From assembly GCF_900116555.1 (NCBI RefSeq), contig NZ_FPAT01000011.1, positions 62,001-126,000 of the forward strand: a DNA stretch of 64,000 bases, read 5' to 3'. The notes beneath the pieces are model-generated. The model was not told the origin of the DNA. It saw only the letters and a list, made by a program, of their open reading frames with translations, and made no database searches. This DNA is from Actinopolyspora lacussalsi subsp. righensis (GTDB lineage Bacteria > Actinomycetota > Actinomycetes > Mycobacteriales > Pseudonocardiaceae). Positions 1-10,821 of the stretch are shown here, piece after piece (position 1 is the first letter of the stretch; each line of letters starts with the position of its first letter). The position numbers were made by a program, and so were the translations under genes.

Positions 1-2466
<2,466 letters not shown>

Positions 2467-2575
2467 GTTCCACTCCATCTCGTGACGGGCGTGCGCAAGT
2501 TCGGGAACGGCACGGGTCCGGGGAAGTCTCGCGCACTTCGGTGTTCCGTGCGCGCGGACCCTTGCTTCAGCTTAA

Positions 2576-2605
2576 ACAGTACGCTTGTCCTGTATTCGTG
2601 CTCAA
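2576..2605 (-). promoter_or_regulatory. Possible acnA promoter
   Basis: On the minus strand, TTGAGC is followed after 18 bases by TACTGT, a fair vegetative-type -35/-10 pair in a locally AT-rich patch. It would give a 5' leader of about 100 bases before the aconitase GTG start. This is pattern matching only. Confidence 0.35.
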
Positions 2606-2741
2606 GGCAGGGTCAGGCGAAATCGAGCCCGAAATATGCCCGTGCGCGTAATCCCGCGGTTTTTGCCCGGGCGAGTGGTGCGGTCGGCGAGTCCCTTCGA
2701 GATGTCCGGCACGTTCGCGTCCACCGCGAGGGCGTTCGGCC

Positions 2742-2870
2742 TCAGGAGTCGTCCTCCTTCTCGTCCTCGGTGCTGGGCAGTTCCGCGAGCTGGGCGCGCA
2801 ACCTGCGGGACCACTCCAGGTCCCGGGCGAACGTCGCGTCGTAGTGGTCGACACCGTGGGGTGAATTCAT
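2742..2870 (-). CDS. Small acidic-tailed hypothetical protein (42 aa)
   Basis: A 42-codon frame begins MNSPHGVDHYDATFARDLEW and ends in an acidic Glu/Asp-rich tail (TEDEKEDDS). The amphipathic middle (RDLEWSRRLRAQLAEL) looks like one helix. It lies upstream of acnA on the same strand with about 275 bases between them. The region just 5' of the ATG is clearly AT-richer than the surroundings, as expected for a promoter. No strong ribosome binding site is visible. A much longer open frame covers it, but the upstream part has shadow-like composition. I do not recognise a family. Confidence 0.4.
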   Translation of the reverse strand: MNSPHGVDHYDATFARDLEWSRRLRAQLAELPSTEDEKEDDS

Positions 2871-3161
2871 ATGGTCACTATTTCGATTCGTTTCGTGTCT
2901 GCTTTCACTCTTGTGGCGGTGTGCCGCAGCTGTCCTTCTGACGTTACGTACACGTAGTGCCGGGTCGAGGTTACCGGCGCGGACTGGTGGGTAGACACCT
3001 GACGTGCGAATACTCATGGATGCGGTGTCGTACGAAGGATCTTTGCCGGCCGGTCGGCCACGGGACGGCCAACAGTGTTCCTCCCGAGCGTGCCGCGTTC
3101 GTCCGACGCCGTGGTGATCCGTGACGGCATCGACCTCTCGATGACGGAAGGTGGGTCGACA

Positions 3162-4295
3162 ATGAAGGCGGTCGTTTATCAGGAACCCTTCTCGGTGGAG
3201 ATATCCGAGGTGGCTGATCCCCGCATCGAACACCCCAATGACGTGCTCGTAAGAGTGACCTCCACCGCTATCTGCGGTTCGGACCTGCACATGTACGAGG
3301 GCCGCACCGCGGCCGAACCGGGCATCGTGTTCGGTCACGAGAACATGGGAATCATCGAGGACATCGGTAGCGGCGTCACCTCCCTGCTGCGTGGTGACCG
3401 CGTGGTCATGCCGTTCAACGTCGCCTGCGGATTCTGCCGAAACTGCATGGAGGGCAACACGGCGTTCTGCCTCACGGTCAACCCCGGTTTCGCCGGCGGC
3501 GCCTACGGCTACGTGGCGATGGGGCCCTACACCGGCGGGCAGGCCGAGTACCTGCGCGTCCCGTTCGCCGACTTCAACTGTCTGAAACTGCCCGCCAACG
3601 GGGAACACGAGACCGACTTCGTGCTGTTGGCCGACATCTTCCCGACCGGTTATCACGGCTGCGAACTGGCACAGGTCAGTCCCGGGGACAGCGTGGCGGT
3701 CTACGGTGCGGGACCCGTGGGGCTGATGGCTGCCTACTCGGCCCTGCTGCGCGGCGCTTCCCGCGTGTTCGTGGTCGACCGCGTTCCCGAACGGCTCACC
3801 AAGGCCACCGAGATCGGTGCGATACCGGTGGACTTCAGCCGCGGTGATCCGGTCGAACTGATCAAGGACCAGACCGAGGGGGCCGGAGCCGACAAGGGAG
3901 TGGACGCCGTCGGCTATCAGGCACAGGTCGCCGACGCCTCCAGGGAGGAGCCCGCGACGGTGCTCAACTCGTTGATCGAGAGCGTCCGTCCGACGGGGCG
4001 GCTCGGTGTCCCCGGCCTCTACGTTCCGTCCGATCCCGGTGGCCCGACCGAGAACGCCAGGCACGGCATGCTCTCGGTCGAGATAGGTCGCATGTTCGAG
4101 AAGGGACAGGTCATGGGGACCGGGCAGTGCAACGTCAAACGTTACAACCGTCAGTTGCGGGACCTGATCATCGCCGAGCGGGCGAAGCCCAGCTTCGTGG
4201 TCTCCCACGAGCTGTCGCTCTGGGAGGCTCCCGGCGCCTACACCAAGTTCGACCAGCGCGTCGAGGGGTACACCAAGGTCGTGCTGCACCCCTGA
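3162..4295 (+). CDS. Zinc-dependent alcohol dehydrogenase, glutathione-independent formaldehyde dehydrogenase type
   Basis: A 377-aa medium-chain dehydrogenase. The catalytic zinc site is visible (ICGSDLHMYEGR, then FGHENMG) together with the structural zinc loop (CGFCRNCMEGNTAFC) and the NAD-binding motif GAGPVGLMAAYSALLRGA. The insert rich in PGFAGGAYGY and the TEGAGADKGVDAVGYQAQ segment are typical of the glutathione-independent formaldehyde dehydrogenase (FdhA) subgroup rather than plain alcohol dehydrogenases. The likely reaction is NAD-linked aldehyde or formaldehyde oxidation in the cytoplasm; the real substrate cannot be read from sequence. The ATG is preceded by GGAAGGTGGG. An upstream in-frame ATG (3141) lacks a ribosome binding site. 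The gene stands alone, with a GC-rich hairpin after its stop. Confidence 0.88.
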   Translation: MKAVVYQEPFSVEISEVADPRIEHPNDVLVRVTSTAICGSDLHMYEGRTAAEPGIVFGHENMGIIEDIGSGVTSLLRGDRVVMPFNVACGFCRNCMEGNTAFCLTVNPGFAGGAYGYVAMGPYTGGQAEYLRVPFADFNCLKLPANGEHETDFVLLADIFPTGYHGCELAQVSPGDSVAVYGAGPVGLMAAYSALLRGASRVFVVDRVPERLTKATEIGAIPVDFSRGDPVELIKDQTEGAGADKGVDAVGYQAQVADASREEPATVLNSLIESVRPTGRLGVPGLYVPSDPGGPTENARHGMLSVEIGRMFEKGQVMGTGQCNVKRYNRQLRDLIIAERAKPSFVVSHELSLWEAPGAYTKFDQRVEGYTKVVLHP

Positions 4296-4309
4296 GTGAC
4301 GCTCGCCGC

Positions 4310-4343
4310 GACCCGTGTCGGGCCACCGCGCTCGGCACGGGTC
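4310..4343 (+). terminator. GC-rich hairpin after the dehydrogenase
   Basis: The arms GACCCGTG and CACGGGTC pair across an 18-base loop about 15 bases after the stop codon. There is no T-run, so this is a terminator candidate of the actinobacterial kind only. Confidence 0.35.
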
Positions 4344-4453
4344 CGCTTCATGTCCGAGAGGTGAGTCTTCGACGAGTTCGCGTGGACCTCGCCCGCCCGG
4401 CCTCCCGTGGGCGGCCGGGGCGTCCTGACGGCGCCGACACCGATGATTCCTAC

Positions 4454-4507
4454 CGCGAAATCGTGTCGAAAACCGCGTTTGGCACCACACCTCGTGGCGA
4501 TTTCGCG
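4454..4507. repeat. Inverted repeat upstream of the 127-aa gene
   Basis: CGCGAAATCG and CGATTTCGCG form perfect 10-base arms separated by 34 bases, ending 65 bases before the TTG start of the next gene. It could be an operator or a leader structure; nothing else supports either choice. Confidence 0.4.
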
Positions 4508-4572
4508 AGAATTCGACGGGGGCGCGGTAGGGGAGCGTTCCCGTCGGTAAGGCGACACCAGGAGAATCCACG

Positions 4573-4956
4573 TTGGACAACATCGGTGACTGGACCGAGG
4601 GCCGGCTACACTGGCACGCCTACGTCGAAGCGGACGGTTCCTCCGCTGAGCGCAGCGATCGGACGAAGCGGTTGTCACGCAGTCCGGATCGCGTGCTGCA
4701 CACCCCCGACGACGCCGCCGAGTGGCTGGCCGAGATGACCCGCGAACACGCTCAGCGGCGCCGAATACGGTTGCTCGGTGAACGCGCCTGGGCCGAACTC
4801 GCGGACGAGGACCAGCTCAGTCGTGACCTCGAGCGAGACCTGGAAGTGCTCTGCCACGGCCATTCGCTCTACACCGAGGTGCCGCGTGAGACCGATCGGC
4901 TGCGGCTGCACGTCGAGGCGGTCGACAGCAGCGAGTGTCGTCTCACGTGCCGGTAG
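4573..4956 (+). CDS. Hypothetical protein, 127 aa, TTG start
   Basis: I do not recognise this protein. It is soluble and charged, with no signal peptide or membrane segment. The middle (EWLAEMTREHAQRRRIRLLGERAWAEL, read as two pieces) is strongly helical and Arg/Glu rich. The TTG start is supported by AGGAG eight bases upstream (ACCAGGAGAATCCACG). It ends in TAG. The reading frame after that TAG stays open straight into the methyltransferase that follows, in the same frame, which is unusual and is discussed as a finding. Codon use is that of a real gene. Confidence 0.65.
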   Translation: MDNIGDWTEGRLHWHAYVEADGSSAERSDRTKRLSRSPDRVLHTPDDAAEWLAEMTREHAQRRRIRLLGERAWAELADEDQLSRDLERDLEVLCHGHSLYTEVPRETDRLRLHVEAVDSSECRLTCR

Positions 4957-5050
4957 CACCTCGCTTCCCGTTGTCGGGAGGAGACAGCGGTCTCGGCATC
5001 CCGCTCGAGAAGCTCGATAGGATCTCTGTCCGAACCGGCACGAGCCGCTT

Positions 5051-5064
5051 GGGAGGACATCATC
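5051..5064 (+). promoter_or_regulatory. Ribosome binding site deciding an ATC start
   Basis: GGGAGG at 5051-5056 is the only strong Shine-Dalgarno sequence upstream of the methyltransferase. Five bases after it stands ATC, in frame with the gene. A TAGGAT box at 5018-5023 could be the -10 of a promoter giving a short leader. Confidence 0.45.
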
Positions 5065-5877
5065 GACGGGCAGCACCCCGAGAGCGACATCGGCGACGAC
5101 CCCGATCTGTCCAGGCCGAACCTGGCACGGATGTACGACTACTTTCTCGGTGGCTCAGCCAATTTCGAGATCGACCGGCAGGTCGCCGACCAGGCAGCCG
5201 AACGCGCGCCCGCCTCGGTGACCTTCGCCGTCGAGAACCGGGCTTTCCTGCGACGAGTGGTGCGCTATCTGCTCGACGCCGGGATCGACCAGTTCCTCGA
5301 TCTGGGATCCGGCGTTCCCACGGCCGGCAATGTCCACGAGATAGCGCACGAGCGGGCGCCGTGGGCACGAGTGGCCTACGTGGATCACGAGCCGGTTGCC
5401 GTGGCGCATGCCCGACGACTGCTGCGTGACTCGCCCAACGTCACGATCACCAGGGCGGACGCGCGTGACACCGCTACCGTGCTGCATGCGCCCGGGGTCG
5501 CCGGGCTGCTCGACTTCGACCGTCCGGTGGCGGTGCTCGCGGTGGCGTTGCTGCACGCCATTCCCGACCACGACGAGCCCGGAGCCATGCTCGCAGCCTA
5601 CCGTGAGGCCTGCTGCACGGGCAGCGCCGTGGCCGTGTCCCATCTCTCCGGGACGGCGTTCACGTCCGACGAGCAACAGGCCGTGCGCGAACTGCTCGAG
5701 GCCACCCCCACTCCGGTCACCCTTCGTGACCAGGAAGCTATCGGTGGGCTGCTGACCGGATACCGGCTCGCCGACCCCGGGCTGGTCCTGCTGCCCGACT
5801 GGCGCTCCAACGACGAGAGTCCACCGCGCCACTCCGCGGCCCACGCCAACGGCTACGCGGCGGTCGGCTGGTGCTGA
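5062..5877 (+). CDS. SAM-dependent methyltransferase, DUF574 (Methyltransf_19) family
   Basis: The protein belongs to an actinobacterial SAM-dependent methyltransferase family of unknown substrate (DUF574). The family signature ARMYDYFLGGSANFEIDRQ is followed by the SAM-binding FLDLGSGVPTAGNVHEIA and by VDHEPVAVAHAR. The first ATG in frame (5131) falls inside the conserved signature, since PNLARMYDYFLGG starts before it, so the true N-terminus must be further upstream. Between the previous in-frame stop (TAG at 4954) and 5131 there is no ATG, GTG or TTG. The best-placed start is ATC at 5062, behind GGGAGG, giving 271 residues. An ATG start at 5131 would give 248 residues and a clipped signature. 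A missing base in the assembly is also possible. Confidence 0.8.
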   Translation: MDGQHPESDIGDDPDLSRPNLARMYDYFLGGSANFEIDRQVADQAAERAPASVTFAVENRAFLRRVVRYLLDAGIDQFLDLGSGVPTAGNVHEIAHERAPWARVAYVDHEPVAVAHARRLLRDSPNVTITRADARDTATVLHAPGVAGLLDFDRPVAVLAVALLHAIPDHDEPGAMLAAYREACCTGSAVAVSHLSGTAFTSDEQQAVRELLEATPTPVTLRDQEAIGGLLTGYRLADPGLVLLPDWRSNDESPPRHSAAHANGYAAVGWC

Positions 5878-5914
5878 TGCGGGGCGAGTGCGCGGCAGCA
5901 CCGCGAGTGCGGCG

Positions 5915-6868
5915 ATGAACGCGAGACGGTTACGTGGCCTCGGCCTCGCCTTCGCGGTCGCTTCGGCGTTGTTCTTCGGCGGTTCGGGGCCGTTCGCGAA
6001 ACCGTTGCTGGTCGCGGGACTCGGTTCGCTTCAGGTCACGTGGTTGCGACTCGCGGGAGCGGCGCTTTTGATGTCGCCGCTGCTGTTCCGGTACCGCTCG
6101 GCGGTACGTTCCGCTCCCGTGGCGGTCGCGGGCTACGGACTGTTCGCGGTAGCCGGTGTGCAGGCCTGCTACTTCGGAGCCATCGCCACCATCCCGGTGG
6201 GGGTGGCACTGCTGATCGAATTCCTCGGCCCCGTCCTGGTGCTGGTGTGGGCTCGTTTCGTGCTGCGGCGCCCCGTCACTCCGATGGCGGTGATCGGCGT
6301 GGTGCTGGCAGTGACGGGATTGGCGTTCGTGGTGCGCGTCTGGGCGGGTGTCGCGCTGCATCCCGTCGGATTGCTGCTGGGACTGGGGGCAGCGGCGTGC
6401 CAGGCCGCGTATTTCCTGCTCTCCGAGAGCACCGCCTCGGTAAGACCCAGCGCGCTGGCGGCGTGCGGGCTCCTCGTCGGCGCTCTCGTCATGACCGTGC
6501 CGGCCCGGCCGTGGCGCATGGACTGGTCGGTGTTGGCCTCGCGGGTCGAGCTGGCCGGGCACGAGCTGCCCGCGGCGTTCGCGGTGGTTTGGATCGTGCT
6601 CGTCAGCACGGTGTTCGCCTACCTCACCGGCATCGTGGCGGTGCGGGGACTGTCCGCGCCGATCGCGGGTGGAGTGGCCTATCTGGAACCGGTGGTGGCC
6701 ACGGTGCTCGCCTGGTGGTTGCTGCACGAGACCCTGCTGCCCGTCCAGCTGTTCGGCGGTGTGCTGGTGCTGCTCGGAGCGTTCCTGGCGCAGTGGGGCG
6801 CACCTCGTAGCCCCGTGGACTCCGTCGGTGCGACGGCGGAGGGGACCCTGTCGGGCGGGCGGAGGTGA
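5915..6868 (+). CDS. EamA-family (drug/metabolite transporter superfamily) permease
   Basis: A 317-aa integral membrane protein made of the usual two EamA halves, with about ten hydrophobic helices. Recognisable stretches include FFGGSGPFAKPLL in helix 1, LRLAGAALLMSPLL, and YLEPVVATVLAWWLL near the end of the second repeat. It probably exports or imports a small metabolite; the substrate is unknown. The tail after the last helix is short and hydrophilic. The ATG at 5915 gives the usual short cytoplasmic N-terminus. A GTG at 5888 in the same frame, behind GGGGCGA, is an alternative. It starts soon after the methyltransferase stop and may be cotranscribed with it. Confidence 0.87.
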   Translation: MNARRLRGLGLAFAVASALFFGGSGPFAKPLLVAGLGSLQVTWLRLAGAALLMSPLLFRYRSAVRSAPVAVAGYGLFAVAGVQACYFGAIATIPVGVALLIEFLGPVLVLVWARFVLRRPVTPMAVIGVVLAVTGLAFVVRVWAGVALHPVGLLLGLGAAACQAAYFLLSESTASVRPSALAACGLLVGALVMTVPARPWRMDWSVLASRVELAGHELPAAFAVVWIVLVSTVFAYLTGIVAVRGLSAPIAGGVAYLEPVVATVLAWWLLHETLLPVQLFGGVLVLLGAFLAQWGAPRSPVDSVGATAEGTLSGGRR

Positions 6869-7202
6869 ACGGTTCCGGGAACGGTCGCGCGCTCGCACCC
6901 AGTAGAGCGGTTCGAAAGCGGTGTGACAGTCCCCGAGCGAGATCCGGCGCCCGGACGAGGTGAAGTAGCGCTCGGTGAACAGTCCGTAGACGGTGAAGTC
7001 GTCACCGTCTACGATCGGACCGTTGTCGGCCGTGTTGATGTTTCAACCGACACCACACTCGGCCCGTTGGGGTTCTCCCGCACCTTACGGATACTCCCTC
7101 AAGGAGTTCGGGATCCACCGGAACTGACAGCTGTCCTCCGACCGGTTCCCGCCGCGGTGTCGCCGAGTGCCGAGCCTCCCCGGTACTGGGCGCCACCTTC
7201 CG
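6869..7202. other. Intergenic region between convergent genes
   Basis: This is 334 bases between the EamA gene and the end of the nitrite reductase operon, which run towards each other. It holds no convincing coding frame. Its only clear feature is a near-perfect hairpin at 6985-7013. Confidence 0.6.
6985..7013. repeat. 12-bp perfect hairpin between convergent genes
   Basis: CGTAGACGGTGA and TCACCGTCTACG are exact complements separated by five bases (AGTCG). Placed between two convergent transcription units, it is best read as a two-way terminator, though there is no T-run. Confidence 0.5.
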
Positions 7203-7961
7203 TCACGCCGTGGGCGCCACCGCGGAGCGTGCCGGGTCACCACGACACGCGTCGAGGTAACGACGGACGATCAGTCCTGCCACCTCGGAGTGGCCTCCCA
7301 GCGGTTCGGCCACTGCCTTCGAGGGCATCTCCCGCAGCCAGCGGTGGAACAGTCCGGGAGCCAGCAGATAGGGCGCGACGAACTCCCCGCCGCCTCCGCG
7401 CGCGCAGACCTCGGAGGTGCGTGGTCGTGCCGAGGTGATGTAGGTCGCCGGTAGTGGTTCGCCGCCGGGCCGAACCAGCTCTCCGAGCAGGCCCGCGGCA
7501 CGATCCACATCGCCGAGCGCGTGCTGGTCGGAGGAACCCGCCGCGGCGAACACCACCGGCTCGCCGGGGCGCCAACCGGCCTCCCGCAATCTGTGCAGCA
7601 TCACCCGCGCCAACTCCGGTGCCGGGCCCACCGGCTCGGTCACCCGCACCTCGGCGTCGTGCCCGCTGTCGGCGAGCTGGCCGGGAAGATCGGTACGCAC
7701 GTGATAACCGGAGGCCAGAAAGGCGGGAACGGCCACGACCCGTCCGCTGACTCCCCGCAGTGCTTCGGCCACCGTGGGGCCGACCACGTCCACATTGGCG
7801 GTGCGTACCGGCACGCCCAGCCGACCCCCGGCGGTGTGGGCCAGCTGTCGGATCACCCGCCCACCCCGCGGGTCTCGGGTGCCGTGGGCCACCAGCAACA
7901 GGGTGGCGCTGCTCTCCGAGGTGCCGTTTCCGGCTTCCGGGAACTCGCACGGGCCGGTCAA
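7203..7961 (-). CDS. Sirohydrochlorin chelatase, CbiX family
   Basis: A 252-aa two-repeat CbiX-type chelatase. The first half opens with LLLVAHGTRDPRGG, whose His is the conserved metal-insertion residue. The second half has VVFAAAGSSDQHALGDVD. The family inserts Fe or Co into sirohydrochlorin. Being last in a nitrite reductase operon, the likely job here is iron insertion to make the siroheme that NirB needs. The start is TTG, whose last two bases are shared with the nirD stop (TTGA), and GAGGTGG lies seven bases upstream. The long open frame extending further upstream is a shadow over nirD. No uroporphyrinogen methyltransferase gene is present nearby. Confidence 0.88.
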   Translation of the reverse strand: MTGPCEFPEAGNGTSESSATLLLVAHGTRDPRGGRVIRQLAHTAGGRLGVPVRTANVDVVGPTVAEALRGVSGRVVAVPAFLASGYHVRTDLPGQLADSGHDAEVRVTEPVGPAPELARVMLHRLREAGWRPGEPVVFAAAGSSDQHALGDVDRAAGLLGELVRPGGEPLPATYITSARPRTSEVCARGGGGEFVAPYLLAPGLFHRWLREMPSKAVAEPLGGHSEVAGLIVRRYLDACRGDPARSAVAPTA

Positions 7962-8281
7962 CTGGTGCCCACCTCGACGACACCGGCGCGGCAACGCACG
8001 GGGTAGATCGGCAACCTGGTTTCCGGATCGTCGAGACACTTCCCACTGCGCAGCGAGAAGACCTGTTTGTGCATCGGGGAGGACACGGTCGGTTCCCCAT
8101 GGCGGTCCCCGACGATGCCGCGGCTGATCACACCGGCACCGCTGAAGGGATCCACGTTGCCCAGTGCGAAAAGTTCGTCGTCCCCGGTGCGGAACAGCGC
8201 CACGGTGTGTCCCCGCACGAGTGCCGCCACTCCGAAATCGGTGGGAACGTCGGGTTCTCGACAGACAGCATGCCACCTCAT
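7958..8281 (-). CDS. nirD: Nitrite reductase (NADH) small subunit
   Basis: A 107-aa NirD protein of the Rieske_2 family, the small subunit that pairs with NirB in cytoplasmic nitrite-to-ammonium reduction. The characteristic C-terminal segment MHKQVFSLRSGKCLDDP is present. As in other NirD proteins the Cys-X-His and Cys-X2-His iron ligands of true Rieske proteins are absent, so no cluster is expected. The ATG shares four bases with the nirB stop (ATGA), which implies translational coupling and fixes the start as MRWHAVCREPD. Confidence 0.92.
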   Translation of the reverse strand: MRWHAVCREPDVPTDFGVAALVRGHTVALFRTGDDELFALGNVDPFSGAGVISRGIVGDRHGEPTVSSPMHKQVFSLRSGKCLDDPETRLPIYPVRCRAGVVEVGTS

Positions 8282-10821
8282 GCCGAAACCTCCTCGGTAA
8301 CTTGGTCCTGTCCGGGTTGGGCGACCGGCATCGGAAGATCGATCGGTTCGGGGCGGATCTGGCCGCGTTCCTCGGTGAAACTGATAGTGGGGTCGGGCGA
8401 GTCCGGTGCGTTGACGAAGGACACGAATCGCGAGAGCTTCTCGGAGTCGTCGAGCACCGCCCGCCACTCGTCGGTGTAGTTCTCGGTGTGACGGGACATG
8501 GCCGCCTCGAGCTCGGCGGCGATGCCCAGGCTGTCCTCGACCACCACCTCGCGTACGTGCTCCAGCCCGTTGTCGAACGACTCGATCCAGCCCGCCGTCC
8601 GCTGCAGACGTTCGGCCGTGCGGATGTAGAACATCAGGAACCGGTCGATCAGGCGGATCAGTTCCTCGTCGGTCAGGTCCGAGGCCAGCAGCTCGGCGTG
8701 CCTCGGACTGAAACCACCGTTACCGCCCACGTAGAGGTTCCAGCCGCGTTCCGTGGCGATGACCCCGAAGTCCTTCGACCTGGCCTCGGCGCACTCCCGC
8801 GCACAACCGGACACCCCGGCCTTGATCTTGTGGGGAGCTCGTAGCCCCCGGTAGCGCGTCTCCAACCGGATCGCCATGGTCACCGAGTCCTGCACGCCGT
8901 AACGACACCAGTCGGTGCCCACGCAGGATTTGACGGTTCGCAGGGCCTTGCCGTAGGCATGGCCCGATTCGAAACCGGCGTCCACCAGTCTGCGCCATAT
9001 CTCGGGAAGGTGCTCCACCCTCGCCCCGAACATGTCGATACGCTGACCACCGGTGATCTTGGTGTAGAGGCCGAACTCGGTGGCCACCTGCCCCAGCGTG
9101 ATGAGCTTGTCCGGTGTGATCTCGCCGCCCGGCACGCGGGGCACCACGGAATACGTGCCGTTGCGCTGCATGTTGGCGAGGAATCGGTCGTTGGTGTCCT
9201 GCAGTCCCGCCTGCTCGTCGTCGAGGATGTGCGAATTCACCGAGCTAGCGAGAACGGAGGCCACCGCCGGTTTGCAGATGTCACACCCCCGCCCGGCGCC
9301 GTACTCGGCTATCAAACGGGAGAACGTCGTGATGCCGGTCGCTCGTACGATCTCGAACAGTTCCGACCTGGACTGCGAGAAGTGTTCGCACAGCGCGTCC
9401 GAAGTAGCCACTCCCGCTTCGTCCAACAGGTTCTTCAGCATCGGAACACAGGATCCGCAGCCGGTGCCCGCCTTGGTGCACGACTTGACACCGGCCACGT
9501 CCTCGGCCGCTCCCGACGCTATGACCTGGGTGATGTCCGTCTTGCGCACGTTGTGGCAGGAGCACACCGTCGCCTCGTCCGGAAGCACCCCGGTACTCGG
9601 GCCACCGGCCTGCGTCGCGGGTAACAGCAGCTGTTCGGGCGGGCCTGGCAGTGCGGTTCCCGTCAACGGCCGCAGCGTGTCGTAGGCACTCGCGTCGCCG
9701 ACCAGCACACCGCCGAGCAGCGTGCTCGCGTCGTCGTCCAGCACGAGCTTGGCGTAGGTGCCTTCGGCGTTGTTGGCGTAGACGACTTCCAGGGCCCCCT
9801 CGGAAGTGCCGTGCGCGTCACCGAAGCTGGCCACATCGACCCCGACGAGTTTCAGCTTGGTCGCGCCGTCGGCGCCCGGGAACTCGGCGTTGCCGCGTTC
9901 GGTGAGTTGGTCGGCCACCGCCGCGGCCATTCGGTAACCGGGAGCGACCAAGCCGTGGCACTGTCCCCGTACCGCCGCGCACTCGCCGATCGCCCAGACA
10001 CGCGGATCCTCGGTTCGGCAGTTGCCGTCGACCAGAAAACCCCCGCGCTCCCCGCGCGGCAGTTCCGCTGGTTCGGCGAGCTCGTCACGAGGTCGGATTC
10101 CGGCCGAGAACACCAGCAGCCCCGTCTCGATCTCGGTTCCGTCGGTCAGCGTCACCGAGCCGAGTCCACCGTGCTCTCCGGCGTGGGCACCGGCGGTGGC
10201 CACCCCGGTGTGTACTTCGAGTCCCAGGTCGCCGACGAGGCGTGCCAGCACGGCTCCACCGCCCTCGTCGACCTGCACCGGCATGAGCCGTGGCGCCACC
10301 TCGACCACATGGGCACGCATCCCGAGAACCCGGAGGGCGTCGGCGGCCTCCAGCCCGAGCAGCCCGCCTCCGACCACCACGCCGTCGGTGCCGGGGACAG
10401 CCGCCGAGCGGATGCCGTCGAGATCCTCCAGCGTGCGGTACACGTGGCAGCCCTCGAGCTCGGCGCCCGGAACCGGTGGTACGAACGGGCGTGATCCGGT
10501 CGCCAGCACCAGCGCGTCGTAGTGCAGCGTCTCACCGTTCGTGGTGGAGACCGTTCGGGTGACGCGGTCGATGTCGGTGGCTCCCACTCCGGTGCGCAGC
10601 TCCACCCGTGGATCCTCCCGAGTCCCGGAGGTGAGCAGGCTCAGTTCCTCGGCGGTGGACTCGGTCATGTAAGAGGACAGGCCCACCCGGTCGTAGGCGG
10701 CGTACGGCTCCTCACCGAGCACCACGATTCGCCAGTTCTCCGCCGAGTCACGTTCGCGGATCTCCTCGACCAGCCGGTTTCCGACCATGCCGTGTCCGAT
10801 GATGACGAGTGTCTTGTTCAC
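8278..10821 (-). CDS. nirB: Nitrite reductase (NADH) large subunit
   Basis: An 847-aa NirB, catalysing six-electron reduction of nitrite to ammonium with NAD(P)H, FAD, [2Fe-2S], [4Fe-4S] and siroheme. The order is an N-terminal FAD/NAD domain (VIIGHGMVGNRLVEEI), a BFD-like [2Fe-2S] domain (CSCHNVRKTD then GCGSC), a second Cys pair (GRGCDICKP), a sulfite/nitrite reductase ferredoxin-like domain, and the siroheme/4Fe-4S ligands CVGTDWCRYG and SGCARECAEA. Length is normal. The GTG start (VNKTLVIIGHG) has GGAGGG six bases upstream and overlaps the preceding stop as GTGA. Confidence 0.95.
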   Translation of the reverse strand: MNKTLVIIGHGMVGNRLVEEIRERDSAENWRIVVLGEEPYAAYDRVGLSSYMTESTAEELSLLTSGTREDPRVELRTGVGATDIDRVTRTVSTTNGETLHYDALVLATGSRPFVPPVPGAELEGCHVYRTLEDLDGIRSAAVPGTDGVVVGGGLLGLEAADALRVLGMRAHVVEVAPRLMPVQVDEGGGAVLARLVGDLGLEVHTGVATAGAHAGEHGGLGSVTLTDGTEIETGLLVFSAGIRPRDELAEPAELPRGERGGFLVDGNCRTEDPRVWAIGECAAVRGQCHGLVAPGYRMAAAVADQLTERGNAEFPGADGATKLKLVGVDVASFGDAHGTSEGALEVVYANNAEGTYAKLVLDDDASTLLGGVLVGDASAYDTLRPLTGTALPGPPEQLLLPATQAGGPSTGVLPDEATVCSCHNVRKTDITQVIASGAAEDVAGVKSCTKAGTGCGSCVPMLKNLLDEAGVATSDALCEHFSQSRSELFEIVRATGITTFSRLIAEYGAGRGCDICKPAVASVLASSVNSHILDDEQAGLQDTNDRFLANMQRNGTYSVVPRVPGGEITPDKLITLGQVATEFGLYTKITGGQRIDMFGARVEHLPEIWRRLVDAGFESGHAYGKALRTVKSCVGTDWCRYGVQDSVTMAIRLETRYRGLRAPHKIKAGVSGCARECAEARSKDFGVIATERGWNLYVGGNGGFSPRHAELLASDLTDEELIRLIDRFLMFYIRTAERLQRTAGWIESFDNGLEHVREVVVEDSLGIAAELEAAMSRHTENYTDEWRAVLDDSEKLSRFVSFVNAPDSPDPTISFTEERGQIRPEPIDLPMPVAQPGQDQVTEEVSA

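Noticed and set aside
2742-4583. 613-codon minus-strand frame
   Set aside because: It lies opposite the formaldehyde-dehydrogenase-type gene and only its last 42 codons look like a possible real gene.
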